From WRCA01 sp050943575 (GTDB lineage: Bacteria; Pseudomonadota; Alphaproteobacteria; Rs-D84), in NCBI GenBank assembly GCA_050943575.1, contig JBMNPL010000003.1, positions 1 to 55,151 on the forward strand: a stretch of 55,151 nucleotides of DNA, written 5' to 3'. Each line of letters opens with the position of its first letter. Within the stretch, counting starts at the first letter, position 1. Below are positions 34,926-43,756 of the stretch, piece after piece. A program made the position numbers and the translations under genes. Under the pieces are notes generated by a model that worked only from the letters and a program-made list of their open reading frames with translations, was not told the origin of the DNA and did no database searches.

Positions 34926-37603
34926 TGCTTACACTAATTGATGGGAATTCTTTATTATTTCGTGCATATTACGGCGTTCGTGGGCGTTTAAGTCGCAGTG
35001 ATGGGACACCTGTTAACGCCGTATATGGTTTTTGTAATATGATATTACCATTATTAGCAGATGCAAAATCCACAGATAGATTCTTTTGCGTCTTTGATGC
35101 TACACGAAAAAATTTCCGCAATGATATTTACCCAGAATACAAAGCAAATCGCAGTGATGTTCCCGAGGATTTGCTTGCTCAAATTGAATTAACTCATGAA
35201 GCCGTCCGTGCAATGGGAATGCCAGTATTGGCAATTGCTGGGGTTGAAGCAGACGATGTTATTGCAACACTTGCGGCACGTGAATGTAATACAGGTAAAA
35301 CAAGAATTGTTACCAGTGATAAAGATTTAATGCAGTTGGTTTCACCCTGCTCTTTTTTATATGACGGGATGAAATCAATGGAAATTCACGAGGAACAAGT
35401 TTTTGAAAAATTCGGTGTTCGCCCAGATCAAGTTATTGATGTTCAATCTTTGATGGGAGATTCCAGCGATAATGTCCCTGGGGTTCCTGGAATTGGCCCA
35501 AAAAAAGCAGCAGAACTTATTAATGAATTTGATAACTTGGATAAATTATATGCAAATCTAGATAATGTAAAAAATGAACGCATTCGGGGATTGTTGAACG
35601 ATAATCGCGATAAAGCATATCTGTCGCGTCAGTTAGTTATGCTTAAAGACGATGTAGAATTACCAGATTTCAAAGATGAATACTTTAAATTTAATTTACC
35701 CGCATTTCTTGAATTTGCAAAAATAAAATTAGAAAGTAATTCTTTGCAAACAAGAGCAAAAAAATTATTTGCTGATAAAACTGAAACGGAAAACTTATCT
35801 GAACAAAAACAAACAATTATCATTACAACAGAACAAGAATTAGAAAAATTCTTGACTGGTATCAATGATATTTTAGCAATTGATACAGAAACAACTGGCT
35901 TGGATCAAATGACTGATAAAGTTGTTGGTATTTCTTTGGCGATAAATTCTAAATCTGGGGCTTATATTCCAATTAGGCATAAAGAAAAACAAAATGATTT
36001 ATTCGGAACAGAAAGTGATAATTCATCTGTGCCACAACTTTCTTTAGAAATTGTTCATAATAAATTATGGCCTGTGCTGGTCAATCCAAACATAATAAAA
36101 ATTGGGCATAATCTAAAATATGATTTTCATATATTGTCAAACGAAGGTTGGGATGTAAACGCGATAAATCCAATAGATGATACAATGCTATTATCTTATA
36201 TTTTGCATGGAACTGGGCATGCGCACAATTTGGATGAATTGGCAAAAATTTATCTTGATTATGAAACTATAAAATTTTCTTCTTTGTTTCCTGCAAAAAC
36301 AAAATCAAAAGATATGCATTTTAACACCTTGCCAATAGAAACAGCCGCACCGTATGCTGCCGAAGATTCTTTTATATGTTTTGAACTTTATCAAATATTT
36401 CGTGAAAAATTAAATAAAAATGAGAAATTAAAAAAACTTTATGAAAATTGTGATTTGCCGTTATTAAAAGTTTTATTAAATATGGAGCGCACTGGGGTTA
36501 TGGTAAATCAATCTAAATTAGGTGATTTATCTGAAATTTTTCATAAAGATATGAAAGAATTAGAAAAACAAATTTGGTATTTAGCAGGACGTGAATTTAA
36601 TATTGCCAGCCCCCAACAATTAGCAATCGTTTTATATGAAGAAATGGGATTACCAAAACGTAAATCAACCAATGCGGATACACTGGCGGAAATAGATCAT
36701 CCGATTGCTGATAAAATTTTAGAATGGCGATCATTATCAAAACTGGCGGGAACTTATACGGATGCTTTGCCCCAACAAGTTGCATCTGATGGACGTATTC
36801 ATACGACTTACTTACAAACAAGCACAAATACTGGACGATTATCTTCACGTGAACCAAATTTACAAAATATTCCCATAAAAACAGATTTAGGCGAAAAAAT
36901 TAGAAGATGTTTTATTGCACCACAAGGACGAGTTTTAATATCAACAGATTATTCGCAAATTCAGTTGAGGTTATTAGCAGATATTGCAGATGTAAAATCA
37001 TTCAAAGAAACTTTTGCACGCGGGGAAGATATTCATTCTAAAACTGCACGAACTATTTTCAAAATTCCAGACGATGAACCATTGTCAAAAGATTTAAGAG
37101 CCAAGGCAAAAACATTAAACTTTTCAATTATTTATGGAATTTCTTCATTTGGATTAGCAAATCAATTAGGAGTTTCCAGAACCGAGGCACAATTAATCAT
37201 AGATTCTTATTTAGATGGTTTGCCAGAAATTAAAAATTATTTTGATAAAATAAAACAATTTGCTTTGGATAATGGTTGTGTTTATACACCATGGGGCAGA
37301 CGCATAGAATTACCAGAAGTTAAAAATCCCAGATTGCGCGCATATGCATTACGAGCCGCGATTAACGCACCCATACAAGGATTTGAAGCCGATATAATGC
37401 GACTGGCAATGGTAAAAATTTCTGCTATTGAATCTGAATCGGCAAAAATGATTATGCAAGTTCATGATGAAATAGTTTGTGAATGTGATATTGCAGAAGC
37501 ATTAAGTTTTTCTGATAAAGTAAAAAATACTATGGAGAATGTGGCAAAATTATCTGTGCCATTAATTGCAGAAACAAATATAAGTACAAGTTGGGGAAAA
37601 TAA
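34925..37603 (+). CDS. polA: DNA polymerase I, with 5' nuclease and proofreading domains
   Basis: Gap filling in repair and removal of Okazaki primers. 892 residues: 5' nuclease (about 1-290, LTLIDGNSLLFRAYYG, VEADDVIATLA, DSSDNVPGVPGIGPKKA), 3'-5' exonuclease (about 305-490, with D319 and E321 in IDTETTGLD, so proofreading is probably active) and polymerase (about 520-892; motif A STDYSQIQLRLLA near 672, motif B region KTLNFSIIYGISSFGLA, motif C MQVHDEIVCE near 842). Start overlaps the stop of the barrel gene. Confidence 0.97.
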   Translation: MLTLIDGNSLLFRAYYGVRGRLSRSDGTPVNAVYGFCNMILPLLADAKSTDRFFCVFDATRKNFRNDIYPEYKANRSDVPEDLLAQIELTHEAVRAMGMPVLAIAGVEADDVIATLAARECNTGKTRIVTSDKDLMQLVSPCSFLYDGMKSMEIHEEQVFEKFGVRPDQVIDVQSLMGDSSDNVPGVPGIGPKKAAELINEFDNLDKLYANLDNVKNERIRGLLNDNRDKAYLSRQLVMLKDDVELPDFKDEYFKFNLPAFLEFAKIKLESNSLQTRAKKLFADKTETENLSEQKQTIIITTEQELEKFLTGINDILAIDTETTGLDQMTDKVVGISLAINSKSGAYIPIRHKEKQNDLFGTESDNSSVPQLSLEIVHNKLWPVLVNPNIIKIGHNLKYDFHILSNEGWDVNAINPIDDTMLLSYILHGTGHAHNLDELAKIYLDYETIKFSSLFPAKTKSKDMHFNTLPIETAAPYAAEDSFICFELYQIFREKLNKNEKLKKLYENCDLPLLKVLLNMERTGVMVNQSKLGDLSEIFHKDMKELEKQIWYLAGREFNIASPQQLAIVLYEEMGLPKRKSTNADTLAEIDHPIADKILEWRSLSKLAGTYTDALPQQVASDGRIHTTYLQTSTNTGRLSSREPNLQNIPIKTDLGEKIRRCFIAPQGRVLISTDYSQIQLRLLADIADVKSFKETFARGEDIHSKTARTIFKIPDDEPLSKDLRAKAKTLNFSIIYGISSFGLANQLGVSRTEAQLIIDSYLDGLPEIKNYFDKIKQFALDNGCVYTPWGRRIELPEVKNPRLRAYALRAAINAPIQGFEADIMRLAMVKISAIESESAKMIMQVHDEIVCECDIAEALSFSDKVKNTMENVAKLSVPLIAETNISTSWGK

Positions 37604-37675
37604 TAAAAATCAACTTTATTTTATTTTAAGTTTCTGATAAAATACTTATTAAGTATTAAATTAGGTGTTTGCCAA

Positions 37676-39988
37676 ATGAAGAAAAAAATTTTACTGATTA
37701 CAGGTTTATTATTCTTGGGTCAAGCAGTTGAAGCCGCACCGGCTGTACGAGGACGACCTGCTCCTGCGAATGCAACACAATCAAATACGACAACGGTGGC
37801 ACGTTCTGGTAGAATTGTACCAAAAGCAGCAGCGACAGCACCAAAGCCAAGTGGAAATGTTGTGGCAGCACGTTCTGCAACAAAACAAAATGTTGTTCAA
37901 TCGGGTGTTGCTATTCAGGCGGCAACTACTAATACAATTGTAAGTGATGAATGCAAAACTAAATATTATGGCTGTATGGATAGTTTTTGTATGTTAGACA
38001 ATGCTAGTGGTGGACGTTGTTATTGCAGTGATAAAAATTCTGAATTTGATAATATACTGGCGCAAATAAAGAAATTGGATGATCAATCACGAGATATGGC
38101 AACCGTTGGTGTTGAAAAAATAGAATTAAGAAGTGCTGATAAAGATAAAGCAGATTATATTTCAGAAACTGTACAAGCTGTGGCTGACGAATTTACAACG
38201 GATTCTTCTCAACCTAAAAAAACTACCAGAACTCGCGCTTCTTTGGATTTAAGTATTTTTGATAGTCAACCGACATTTGGTTTTGATGCAGAAGAAACTG
38301 TTGAAAATGCAGATCTTAGTTTAATTCAAGGTAAAACTGGTGATGTATTACACAATACTGTTCGCAATATTTGCACTAAACAAATTCCAGAATGTTCAAA
38401 AGATATTCAAATGCTGCAAATGATGTATGCGCAAACAATACAATCTGATTGTCGTAGTTATGAAAATTATTTGCAAAAAATGAAAGATGAATCTACGAAA
38501 AAATTACGAGTAGCACAACAAGCCATGCGTGATAAAGCATTAGAGGTTTATGAAGAATCAAATAAATGGGATTTGGGGCAATGTGTGGGTGAGATGCGTA
38601 AATGTATGCAGGATACAGCGCGCGGTGGATGTGGTAATGATTGGACTGGATGTGTTGGTATTGTTGCCGCTGAAAATGCACGTTCGGGGTTATCTTCACG
38701 TACCAGAACTAGATCTGGGATGGTTAGCATAGAAGGAAGTGCGACAAAGATTTCAATCGCTGCGAGTACTTATGATGCATTATTATCAAAAAAACCATTA
38801 TGTGAATCAGTAACTAAAAATTGTGTTGCTGCTGTTAGCAAGGATAAAGATGCGGTATGGAATATATTTTTGCGTGAAATTGCACCGGCTTTGAAATCTG
38901 CGGAATTATTGGCGGAATCAAATCGCAGAACTGATTGTATTGGTAATATTTCAGAATGCTTTAGAAAAGGTTGTGCGGATACTATGACAGATGAAGCAAG
39001 TTTTGATTTATGTATAACCAGACCCGAAGCAATGTTAAATATATGTAAAGTTCAATTAAACGAATGTGGAATTTCAACTAATTCTGCTGCAGAAGCACAA
39101 AAATCTGAAATATGGAGTTTTGTCTTGGCAAGGCTTGCATCAATGCGTGTTGATTCTTGTACAAGAGATGTTAAACAATGCTTGCAATCTGAAGATCGTT
39201 GTGGTGAAAATTATTCACAATGTGTTGGATTAGATATGGATGATGTAATGGCAATGTGTCCACAAGAAAAATTAGTTGGATGTGCTGCTGATACCCCACA
39301 ATCCTTTATTGATAGACTTGATGAAATAGTATCTGGTGTATTACTGGGTATAGATAACGCGATGCAATTGAAATGTCAAGCGGCAGTGGATGAAAAGTTA
39401 AATGAATTACGTGGTGAAAAAGGTGGTTATAAAGCATTTAGTGCAGAAACTTTTGGAACAGAAGGAATTATTCTTGATGAATCTCATCCAGAATATGTAA
39501 CCATTCGTGGACTAATTGATTTTGAAAAACTTACCCATGATGATAATAAAACTGTAGTTGCGGGTACTATGGATGGGACATCTGCCAGTATTTCTAATGC
39601 AAATCTAAAAACAATTGCAAATAGTATAAATAATGTAATCACTCAATTAAAATCAGATCCAAAAATAAATGATTGCGTAAATGGTAGAGACATGACTAAT
39701 ATCCGTAAATCTGGTGGACAATCAGGTGGTAGATTCCCAAATTTATTAGATACGTTTATTCTTGAAATTATAAATACCGGAATAGATACTGCAAGAAATA
39801 ATTATAATACAAAAGTTAATGAATTAAAAACTCAGGCTATGAAAACAGCGCAAGAAAGATTGGTAGCAGCACAAGCAAAACAAGCAGCAGAAAAAAATGC
39901 TAAGCCACCTGTTAATTGTATAAGTCCTGGGATACTTTTTAGCATAGATTATTATAAAAATAAATACCCAAACGTTACTAAGAAATAA
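37676..39988 (+). CDS. Large exported C-x6-C repeat protein (770 residues)
   Basis: Signal peptide (MKKKILLITGLLFLGQAVEA), an Ala/Arg/Thr/Val-rich low-complexity segment to about residue 88, then head C93-x6-C100-MDSF-C105-x9-C115-Y-C117-S-x4-EFDNI, spaced exactly as in the 990-residue protein. The helical body carries C-x6-C pairs: CTKQIPEC, CVGEMRKC, CGNDWTGC, CESVTKNC, CIGNISEC, CKVQLNEC, CTRDVKQC, CGENYSQC. A coiled C-terminus (ERLVAAQAKQAAEKN) follows. AGGTG precedes the ATG by 8 bases. Function unknown; probably envelope structure or secretion. Confidence 0.65.
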   Translation: MKKKILLITGLLFLGQAVEAAPAVRGRPAPANATQSNTTTVARSGRIVPKAAATAPKPSGNVVAARSATKQNVVQSGVAIQAATTNTIVSDECKTKYYGCMDSFCMLDNASGGRCYCSDKNSEFDNILAQIKKLDDQSRDMATVGVEKIELRSADKDKADYISETVQAVADEFTTDSSQPKKTTRTRASLDLSIFDSQPTFGFDAEETVENADLSLIQGKTGDVLHNTVRNICTKQIPECSKDIQMLQMMYAQTIQSDCRSYENYLQKMKDESTKKLRVAQQAMRDKALEVYEESNKWDLGQCVGEMRKCMQDTARGGCGNDWTGCVGIVAAENARSGLSSRTRTRSGMVSIEGSATKISIAASTYDALLSKKPLCESVTKNCVAAVSKDKDAVWNIFLREIAPALKSAELLAESNRRTDCIGNISECFRKGCADTMTDEASFDLCITRPEAMLNICKVQLNECGISTNSAAEAQKSEIWSFVLARLASMRVDSCTRDVKQCLQSEDRCGENYSQCVGLDMDDVMAMCPQEKLVGCAADTPQSFIDRLDEIVSGVLLGIDNAMQLKCQAAVDEKLNELRGEKGGYKAFSAETFGTEGIILDESHPEYVTIRGLIDFEKLTHDDNKTVVAGTMDGTSASISNANLKTIANSINNVITQLKSDPKINDCVNGRDMTNIRKSGGQSGGRFPNLLDTFILEIINTGIDTARNNYNTKVNELKTQAMKTAQERLVAAQAKQAAEKNAKPPVNCISPGILFSIDYYKNKYPNVTKK

Positions 39989-40000
39989 GGAAAATACACA

Positions 40001-40648
40001 ATGAATATAAATAAAATTTTTTATACCCTATTTTTAGGATTTATGATTTCCGTATTTTATAATCCTTTGGCGATTGCTAAATGTAAAGGTAATGATATAG
40101 CAACTGATATTATACGAGGTGTGTATGGATGTAATTGTAAAAATGGGGATCCTACGGATTATAATAAAAAAGATGGCGTAAAGGGAAATTTTAGAATTTT
40201 TGTAGATTTTCCTGATATGTATTATTGTTATACAAGTTTGGTAGATGACGATCGATGGAGAGATGCTAAGGAGTATTTATGTCCTGGATTTAAATATAAT
40301 AATTATAATGAAGAAACCATGATACCAAAAGCACAACATAATGGTCCTTTGGATGGAAATGGTTGTTGGAAATGGGAATGTAAAGAAGGTTTTATTTTGG
40401 ATAATCCTATTACTAAAACATGTAAACCTAAACCAGCAGAAGCACCAACAGCAGAAAATACCGTATTATGTGATGATACATCAAGAATGAATAATATTAC
40501 TATAGGTGAAACCACATATAACAATGTTCCAAAAAATGTAGTATTTGATGGAAAATGTGTTAAAGTATGTGAAAAATCAGCTGAAGTAAATGAAAAATCA
40601 AATATAATAATCGCAGACGAAACAGAGTTTTCAATAAGGTTGCAATAA
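40001..40648 (+). CDS. Exported cysteine-containing protein
   Basis: 215 residues with a signal peptide (MNINKIFYTLFLGFMISVFYNPLAIA). The mature part holds about 12 cysteines in short modules (CKGN, CNCKNG, CPGF, CWKWECKEGF, CVKVCE) resembling those in the protein at 6578-7429. Starts 12 bases after the 770-residue protein and ends before a terminator, so the two form an operon. No family is recognised. Confidence 0.6.
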   Translation: MNINKIFYTLFLGFMISVFYNPLAIAKCKGNDIATDIIRGVYGCNCKNGDPTDYNKKDGVKGNFRIFVDFPDMYYCYTSLVDDDRWRDAKEYLCPGFKYNNYNEETMIPKAQHNGPLDGNGCWKWECKEGFILDNPITKTCKPKPAEAPTAENTVLCDDTSRMNNITIGETTYNNVPKNVVFDGKCVKVCEKSAEVNEKSNIIIADETEFSIRLQ

Positions 40649-40665
40649 AAACTTTAACATAATTA

Positions 40666-40696
40666 AATACCCGCCAAAGCGGGTATTATTTTTATA
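40666..40696 (+). terminator. Rho-independent terminator
   Basis: Stem AATACCCGC/GCGGGTATT (40666-40674 and 40679-40687), loop CAAA, then ATTTTTAT. Ends the 37.7-40.6 kb operon. Confidence 0.85.
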
Positions 40697-40758
40697 TTTA
40701 TAATAAAGATTGACAAATGAAAATTTATAGTTATAATTTGTCAAAAGAGGATATTATT

Positions 40759-41520
40759 ATGGCAAATAAAAAATCAAAAATTATTAATAAAACTGCGGGA
40801 TTTTCCGCTGCGGCACAAAATACAAAAAATAAAGAAATTGCAGATCGTCCTTATTTAATTGTAAGAGCAATGCGATGGTTGTTTGTGCGTATGCCCCGTG
40901 CTGTATGGCGCTGGCTTTGCAATATTGAAATTAATGGACTTTGTAGTTTGACATTAATGTTAATGATAATTATTCTGTTTTCATTTTTAATCGGTCAAAT
41001 GTTAAGCCCACGCTATGATGATAAAAATACCGAAGCAGTAATAGTTACAAATACCCCAGAAATTACCAAAAATGACAATGTTCGTATTTTAAATAATTCT
41101 TTTACTGACGAAATAGTCGCAAATAATAATATTGTTATTAAAACTGAGTATAAAAATAAACCTATGTTTGTTCCAAGAAAAAAAACAACAATAATATTAC
41201 CATTAAAACAACCTGTTAAAACAAGTATATCAAAACCAGAATTTATAAAAATTAATGGAAATATTATTATTGATGGAACACAAATTGGAAAACGTCTGGG
41301 AAACCACACAAGAATTAATGGAAACCTTGTTTTGCAAAATATGCGTGGATTTACCCTGCCCTGTGGAATCAGAATTAATGGAAATTTAATCATTCGTAAT
41401 GTAAATTCATTAAATTTTTGTGGAAACTTTACAGTCAATGGTGATATATACGTATCATCCAATTCATCATTTGGACCAATTCCGCGAAATGCAAATGTAA
41501 TGGGACAAGTGATATTCTAA
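40759..41520 (+). CDS. Membrane-anchored protein with INGNL-type solenoid repeats
   Basis: The frame is open from 40717 but AAGAGG 9 bases before the ATG at 40759 supports this start (253 residues). A basic N-terminus and one transmembrane helix (about 62-85, LTLMLMIIILFSFLIGQML) are followed by a linker and four short repeats, each centred on xINGN(I/L)xI (FIKINGNIIIDG, RINGNLVLQN, RINGNLIIRN, TVNGDIYVSS). Repeats of this kind form beta-solenoids. Probably anchored in the inner membrane with a periplasmic solenoid; function unknown. Confidence 0.6.
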   Translation: MANKKSKIINKTAGFSAAAQNTKNKEIADRPYLIVRAMRWLFVRMPRAVWRWLCNIEINGLCSLTLMLMIIILFSFLIGQMLSPRYDDKNTEAVIVTNTPEITKNDNVRILNNSFTDEIVANNNIVIKTEYKNKPMFVPRKKTTIILPLKQPVKTSISKPEFIKINGNIIIDGTQIGKRLGNHTRINGNLVLQNMRGFTLPCGIRINGNLIIRNVNSLNFCGNFTVNGDIYVSSNSSFGPIPRNANVMGQVIF

Positions 41521-41523
41521 AAT

Positions 41524-41554
41524 AAAAAAACACCGCAAAATGCGGTGTTTTTTT
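41524..41554. terminator. Bidirectional-looking terminator
   Basis: Stem AACACCGCA/TGCGGTGTT with loop AAA, an A-run before it and T7 after it. Confidence 0.85.
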
Positions 41555-41838
41555 GGTTAGTGTTTGTGGTTTGTATTAGTGGGGTTGGAGAGATTAAAAA
41601 CACTATCACTAATCACGAACACTTACACTATTTCATTAAAACTTTGAACTTTTTGTCACTCCTGCGTAGGCAGGAGGGGGTCTTGATAATTATTAATAAC
41701 AAATTTAAAAAAAACACTATCACTAGCCACTTACACTAGCACTAATAGGTTTTAAGCCTTATTCCTGCCTGCGCAGGAATGACACGAGAAAAACGCGGGG
41801 AGTGATACTAACCACAAACCACTAATCACTAAAAATCT
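41555..41838. repeat. Composite intergenic repeat, copy 8 (full length)
   Basis: The longest gene-free stretch, between convergent genes. Left arm GGTTAGTGTTTGTGGTTTG.., GGGGTTGGAGAGATTAAAAACACT, TTTCATTAAAACTTTGAACTTTTTGTCA, palindrome CTCCTGC-GTAG-GCAGGAG (41659-41676), GGGGTCTTGATAA, then CTTACACTAGCACTAATAGG, TTTTAAGCCTT, palindrome ATTCCTGC-CTGC-GCAGGAAT (41761-41780), GACACGA.., GGGGAGTGATACTAACCACAAACCACTAATCACT. Layout and order match copy 7. Confidence 0.85.
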
Positions 41839-42798
41839 CTACACAACCTCGGTAACTGCGCGTAAACTACCATCACGAGCCAATTGAACTACTCGTATTT
41901 TCTTCTTCATTTCTTCTATTAACTCACTGCGATTATATGCCGGTTGAGTATGTAAAATCCTATCCGCAAATGCAGCATAAGCAGCCTCAGCCGATTCGGC
42001 ATGAATCGTTGTATAAAAATGATCGTGCCCTGTTCCCAACATTTCCCATAATACAGACGCATTGTCCGTAGAAATCTCGCCACCAATAATTACATCCGGA
42101 GTCATACGAACAACCAAATCTAATAACCTTGCATAGTTAAATTTATTAGTTTGCTCTGTTCTGGATAAAATAAAATGAACCCGATTTTTCTGAGGAACCT
42201 TAATCTCACGAGCATCCTCAACCGTTATAACACGCGCATTCTGATCAATCAAAGTCAAAATGTGATTCAAAACTGTTGTTTTCCCAGTACTAGTCGCACC
42301 AGAAATTAAAATAGGACTGCCGTCATTAATCGCAGCCATAACCCTTTCATACGGATCATCAGGTTTCTTTTTACCACGAGGTTTTATCTCCATCAATTTA
42401 TGACCGCGTTTCAAATGATAGTTTTCAAACCCAACATCCGGCGCACCACTGCCACGAATGTTCATCGCAACACCACCCGTCACATCATTATCATCATACA
42501 TAACATTAGGACCAGCAATCGCAGTAAACCTATGATTCCCTGGTAAAGTAGCATAAACAACAGGCATGCCACGAATCGGATCAAATGGACGTTCATAAAC
42601 ATTTGCAACCGTATGAATTAAATCAATCAGATATTGCTTGCTTAGTTTTTCAGATTGATACGCCACCCACGGAACTCGCGCGCCATGTAAACGCATCCAA
42701 ACCTCGCCTGCACGATTAATCGCTATTTCCTCCACAAAAGATGGAGTAAAAAATTCTTCCAAAGGTTTTATTAAAGAATCTAAAACAATATCTGCCAT
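41839..42798 (-). CDS. virB11: VirB11-type secretion ATPase
   Basis: Hexameric traffic ATPase of type IV secretion systems. 319 residues: N-terminal domain with EEIAINRAGEVWM, Walker A GATSTGKTT (near 167), Asp box VITVEDAREIKV, Walker B region TPDVIIGGE and His box GTGHDHFYTTIHAES. All motors motifs are intact. No other virB gene is in the window, so it is either solitary or part of a scattered T4SS as in some intracellular alphaproteobacteria. A good promoter ends 7 bases before the ATG and there is no ribosome binding site, which suggests a leaderless transcript. Confidence 0.9.
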   Translation of the reverse strand: MADIVLDSLIKPLEEFFTPSFVEEIAINRAGEVWMRLHGARVPWVAYQSEKLSKQYLIDLIHTVANVYERPFDPIRGMPVVYATLPGNHRFTAIAGPNVMYDDNDVTGGVAMNIRGSGAPDVGFENYHLKRGHKLMEIKPRGKKKPDDPYERVMAAINDGSPILISGATSTGKTTVLNHILTLIDQNARVITVEDAREIKVPQKNRVHFILSRTEQTNKFNYARLLDLVVRMTPDVIIGGEISTDNASVLWEMLGTGHDHFYTTIHAESAEAAYAAFADRILHTQPAYNRSELIEEMKKKIRVVQLARDGSLRAVTEVV

Positions 42799-42805
42799 AT
42801 TTTAT

Positions 42806-42834
42806 ATTTTATCATAAATAGCCCCTTGAATCAA
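42806..42834 (-). promoter_or_regulatory. Promoter of virB11, leaderless arrangement
   Basis: Minus strand TTGATT (42834-42829), 17-base spacer, TAAAAT (42811-42806), 7 bases before the ATG. Its -35 overlaps the -35 of the divergent lipoprotein gene within the palindrome TTGAATCAA (42826-42834). Confidence 0.6.
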
Positions 42835-42854
42835 AAAGCATAATTTGTTAAAAT
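42826..42854 (+). promoter_or_regulatory. Promoter of the lipoprotein gene at 42874
   Basis: TTGAAT (42826-42831), 17-base spacer, TAAAAT (42849-42854). Confidence 0.6.
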
Positions 42855-42873
42855 TATATAAAAAGAGTTTAAT

Positions 42874-43419
42874 ATGAAAAAATATATTTATTTATCCCTT
42901 GTAATTCTATTAGGTGCTTGTACCACTACAAACAATGCCCAAGATTTTGAACAACCTTGTGAAACAACACCATTTTATAATGAACAATCAGCCGGACTTA
43001 TGGGGCCACATAATCAATACGCAAATATTGATTCTCTCCGTCCAAAAACACCCGAAGAAGCCGCACATATGGATTCAAAATGGAATACTTCACGTAAAGA
43101 AACAACTTGGCAAGAATATCATGGCACAATGGTCAGGATTGAAGTTCTATTAGGTTCAGACGATTTAAGAGAAATGCGGTTGCGTTTAATTCAAAATGCA
43201 AACGGAATGGATGTTGATGGAGATTTTCGCAGCGTTCTGGATAAAGTATCAGAATTTGAAATGAAACGTGTATGTGGACGAAATTCCACATCATATGTCA
43301 TTGTATATGATAAACCATCTTTTGAAGTATTACGCCCAACGCCATATTTTGACTACCGAATTCAAGATGATGGTGTAAATATGCGTGAATATGGTTTCAG
43401 ATGTATTTATAATAATTAA
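42874..43419 (+). CDS. Predicted lipoprotein of unknown function
   Basis: 181 residues with a lipoprotein signal MKKYIYLSLVILLGACTTT (lipobox LGAC, Cys16). The mature part contains many aromatic residues and a conserved-looking NIDSLRPKTPEEAAHMDSKWNTSRKETTWQEYHG stretch; two later cysteines (RVCGRN, FRCIYNN) could pair. No recognised family. The next gene, a lipoprotein FKBP, starts 16 bases downstream and shares the promoter. Confidence 0.65.
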   Translation: MKKYIYLSLVILLGACTTTNNAQDFEQPCETTPFYNEQSAGLMGPHNQYANIDSLRPKTPEEAAHMDSKWNTSRKETTWQEYHGTMVRIEVLLGSDDLREMRLRLIQNANGMDVDGDFRSVLDKVSEFEMKRVCGRNSTSYVIVYDKPSFEVLRPTPYFDYRIQDDGVNMREYGFRCIYNN

Positions 43420-43435
43420 ACAAAAAGGATATAAA

Positions 43436-43753
43436 ATGAGAAAATTATTCGCAGCAATAGTTATGGGTTCTGCAATTTTTGTCGGTGCATGTGATAGTGG
43501 TGCAAAACAAGGTGATACAGTTATAATTAATTTTGCCGGATTCCTAAACGGACAACAATTCCCTGGTGGAACCGCAGAAAACTTTCCATTAAAACTAGGT
43601 GATGGACAATTTGTCCCTGGATTTGAAGATCAATTAGTCGGAATGAAAAAAGGTGAAGAACGCGAAATAAAAATTAAATTCCCAGATCAATATGTTCCTG
43701 GATTAGCAGGTGAAAATGTCGTGTTCAAAGTTAAACTAATAGATATTAAATAA
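43436..43753 (+). CDS. Lipoprotein FKBP-type peptidyl-prolyl isomerase, minimal
   Basis: The frame is open upstream but the ATG at 43436, after AAAGGAT, starts a lipoprotein signal (MRKLFAAIVMGSAIFVGACD). Residues 25-105 form a small FKBP domain: DTVIINFAGFLNGQQFPGG, FPLKLGDGQFVPGFEDQLVGMKKGEEREIKIKFPDQY and VVFKVKLIDIK. The flap and bulge insertion are short, as in trigger-factor-like FKBPs. Probably an envelope isomerase or chaperone tethered to a membrane. Confidence 0.85.
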   Translation: MRKLFAAIVMGSAIFVGACDSGAKQGDTVIINFAGFLNGQQFPGGTAENFPLKLGDGQFVPGFEDQLVGMKKGEEREIKIKFPDQYVPGLAGENVVFKVKLIDIK

Positions 43754-43756
43754 TCT

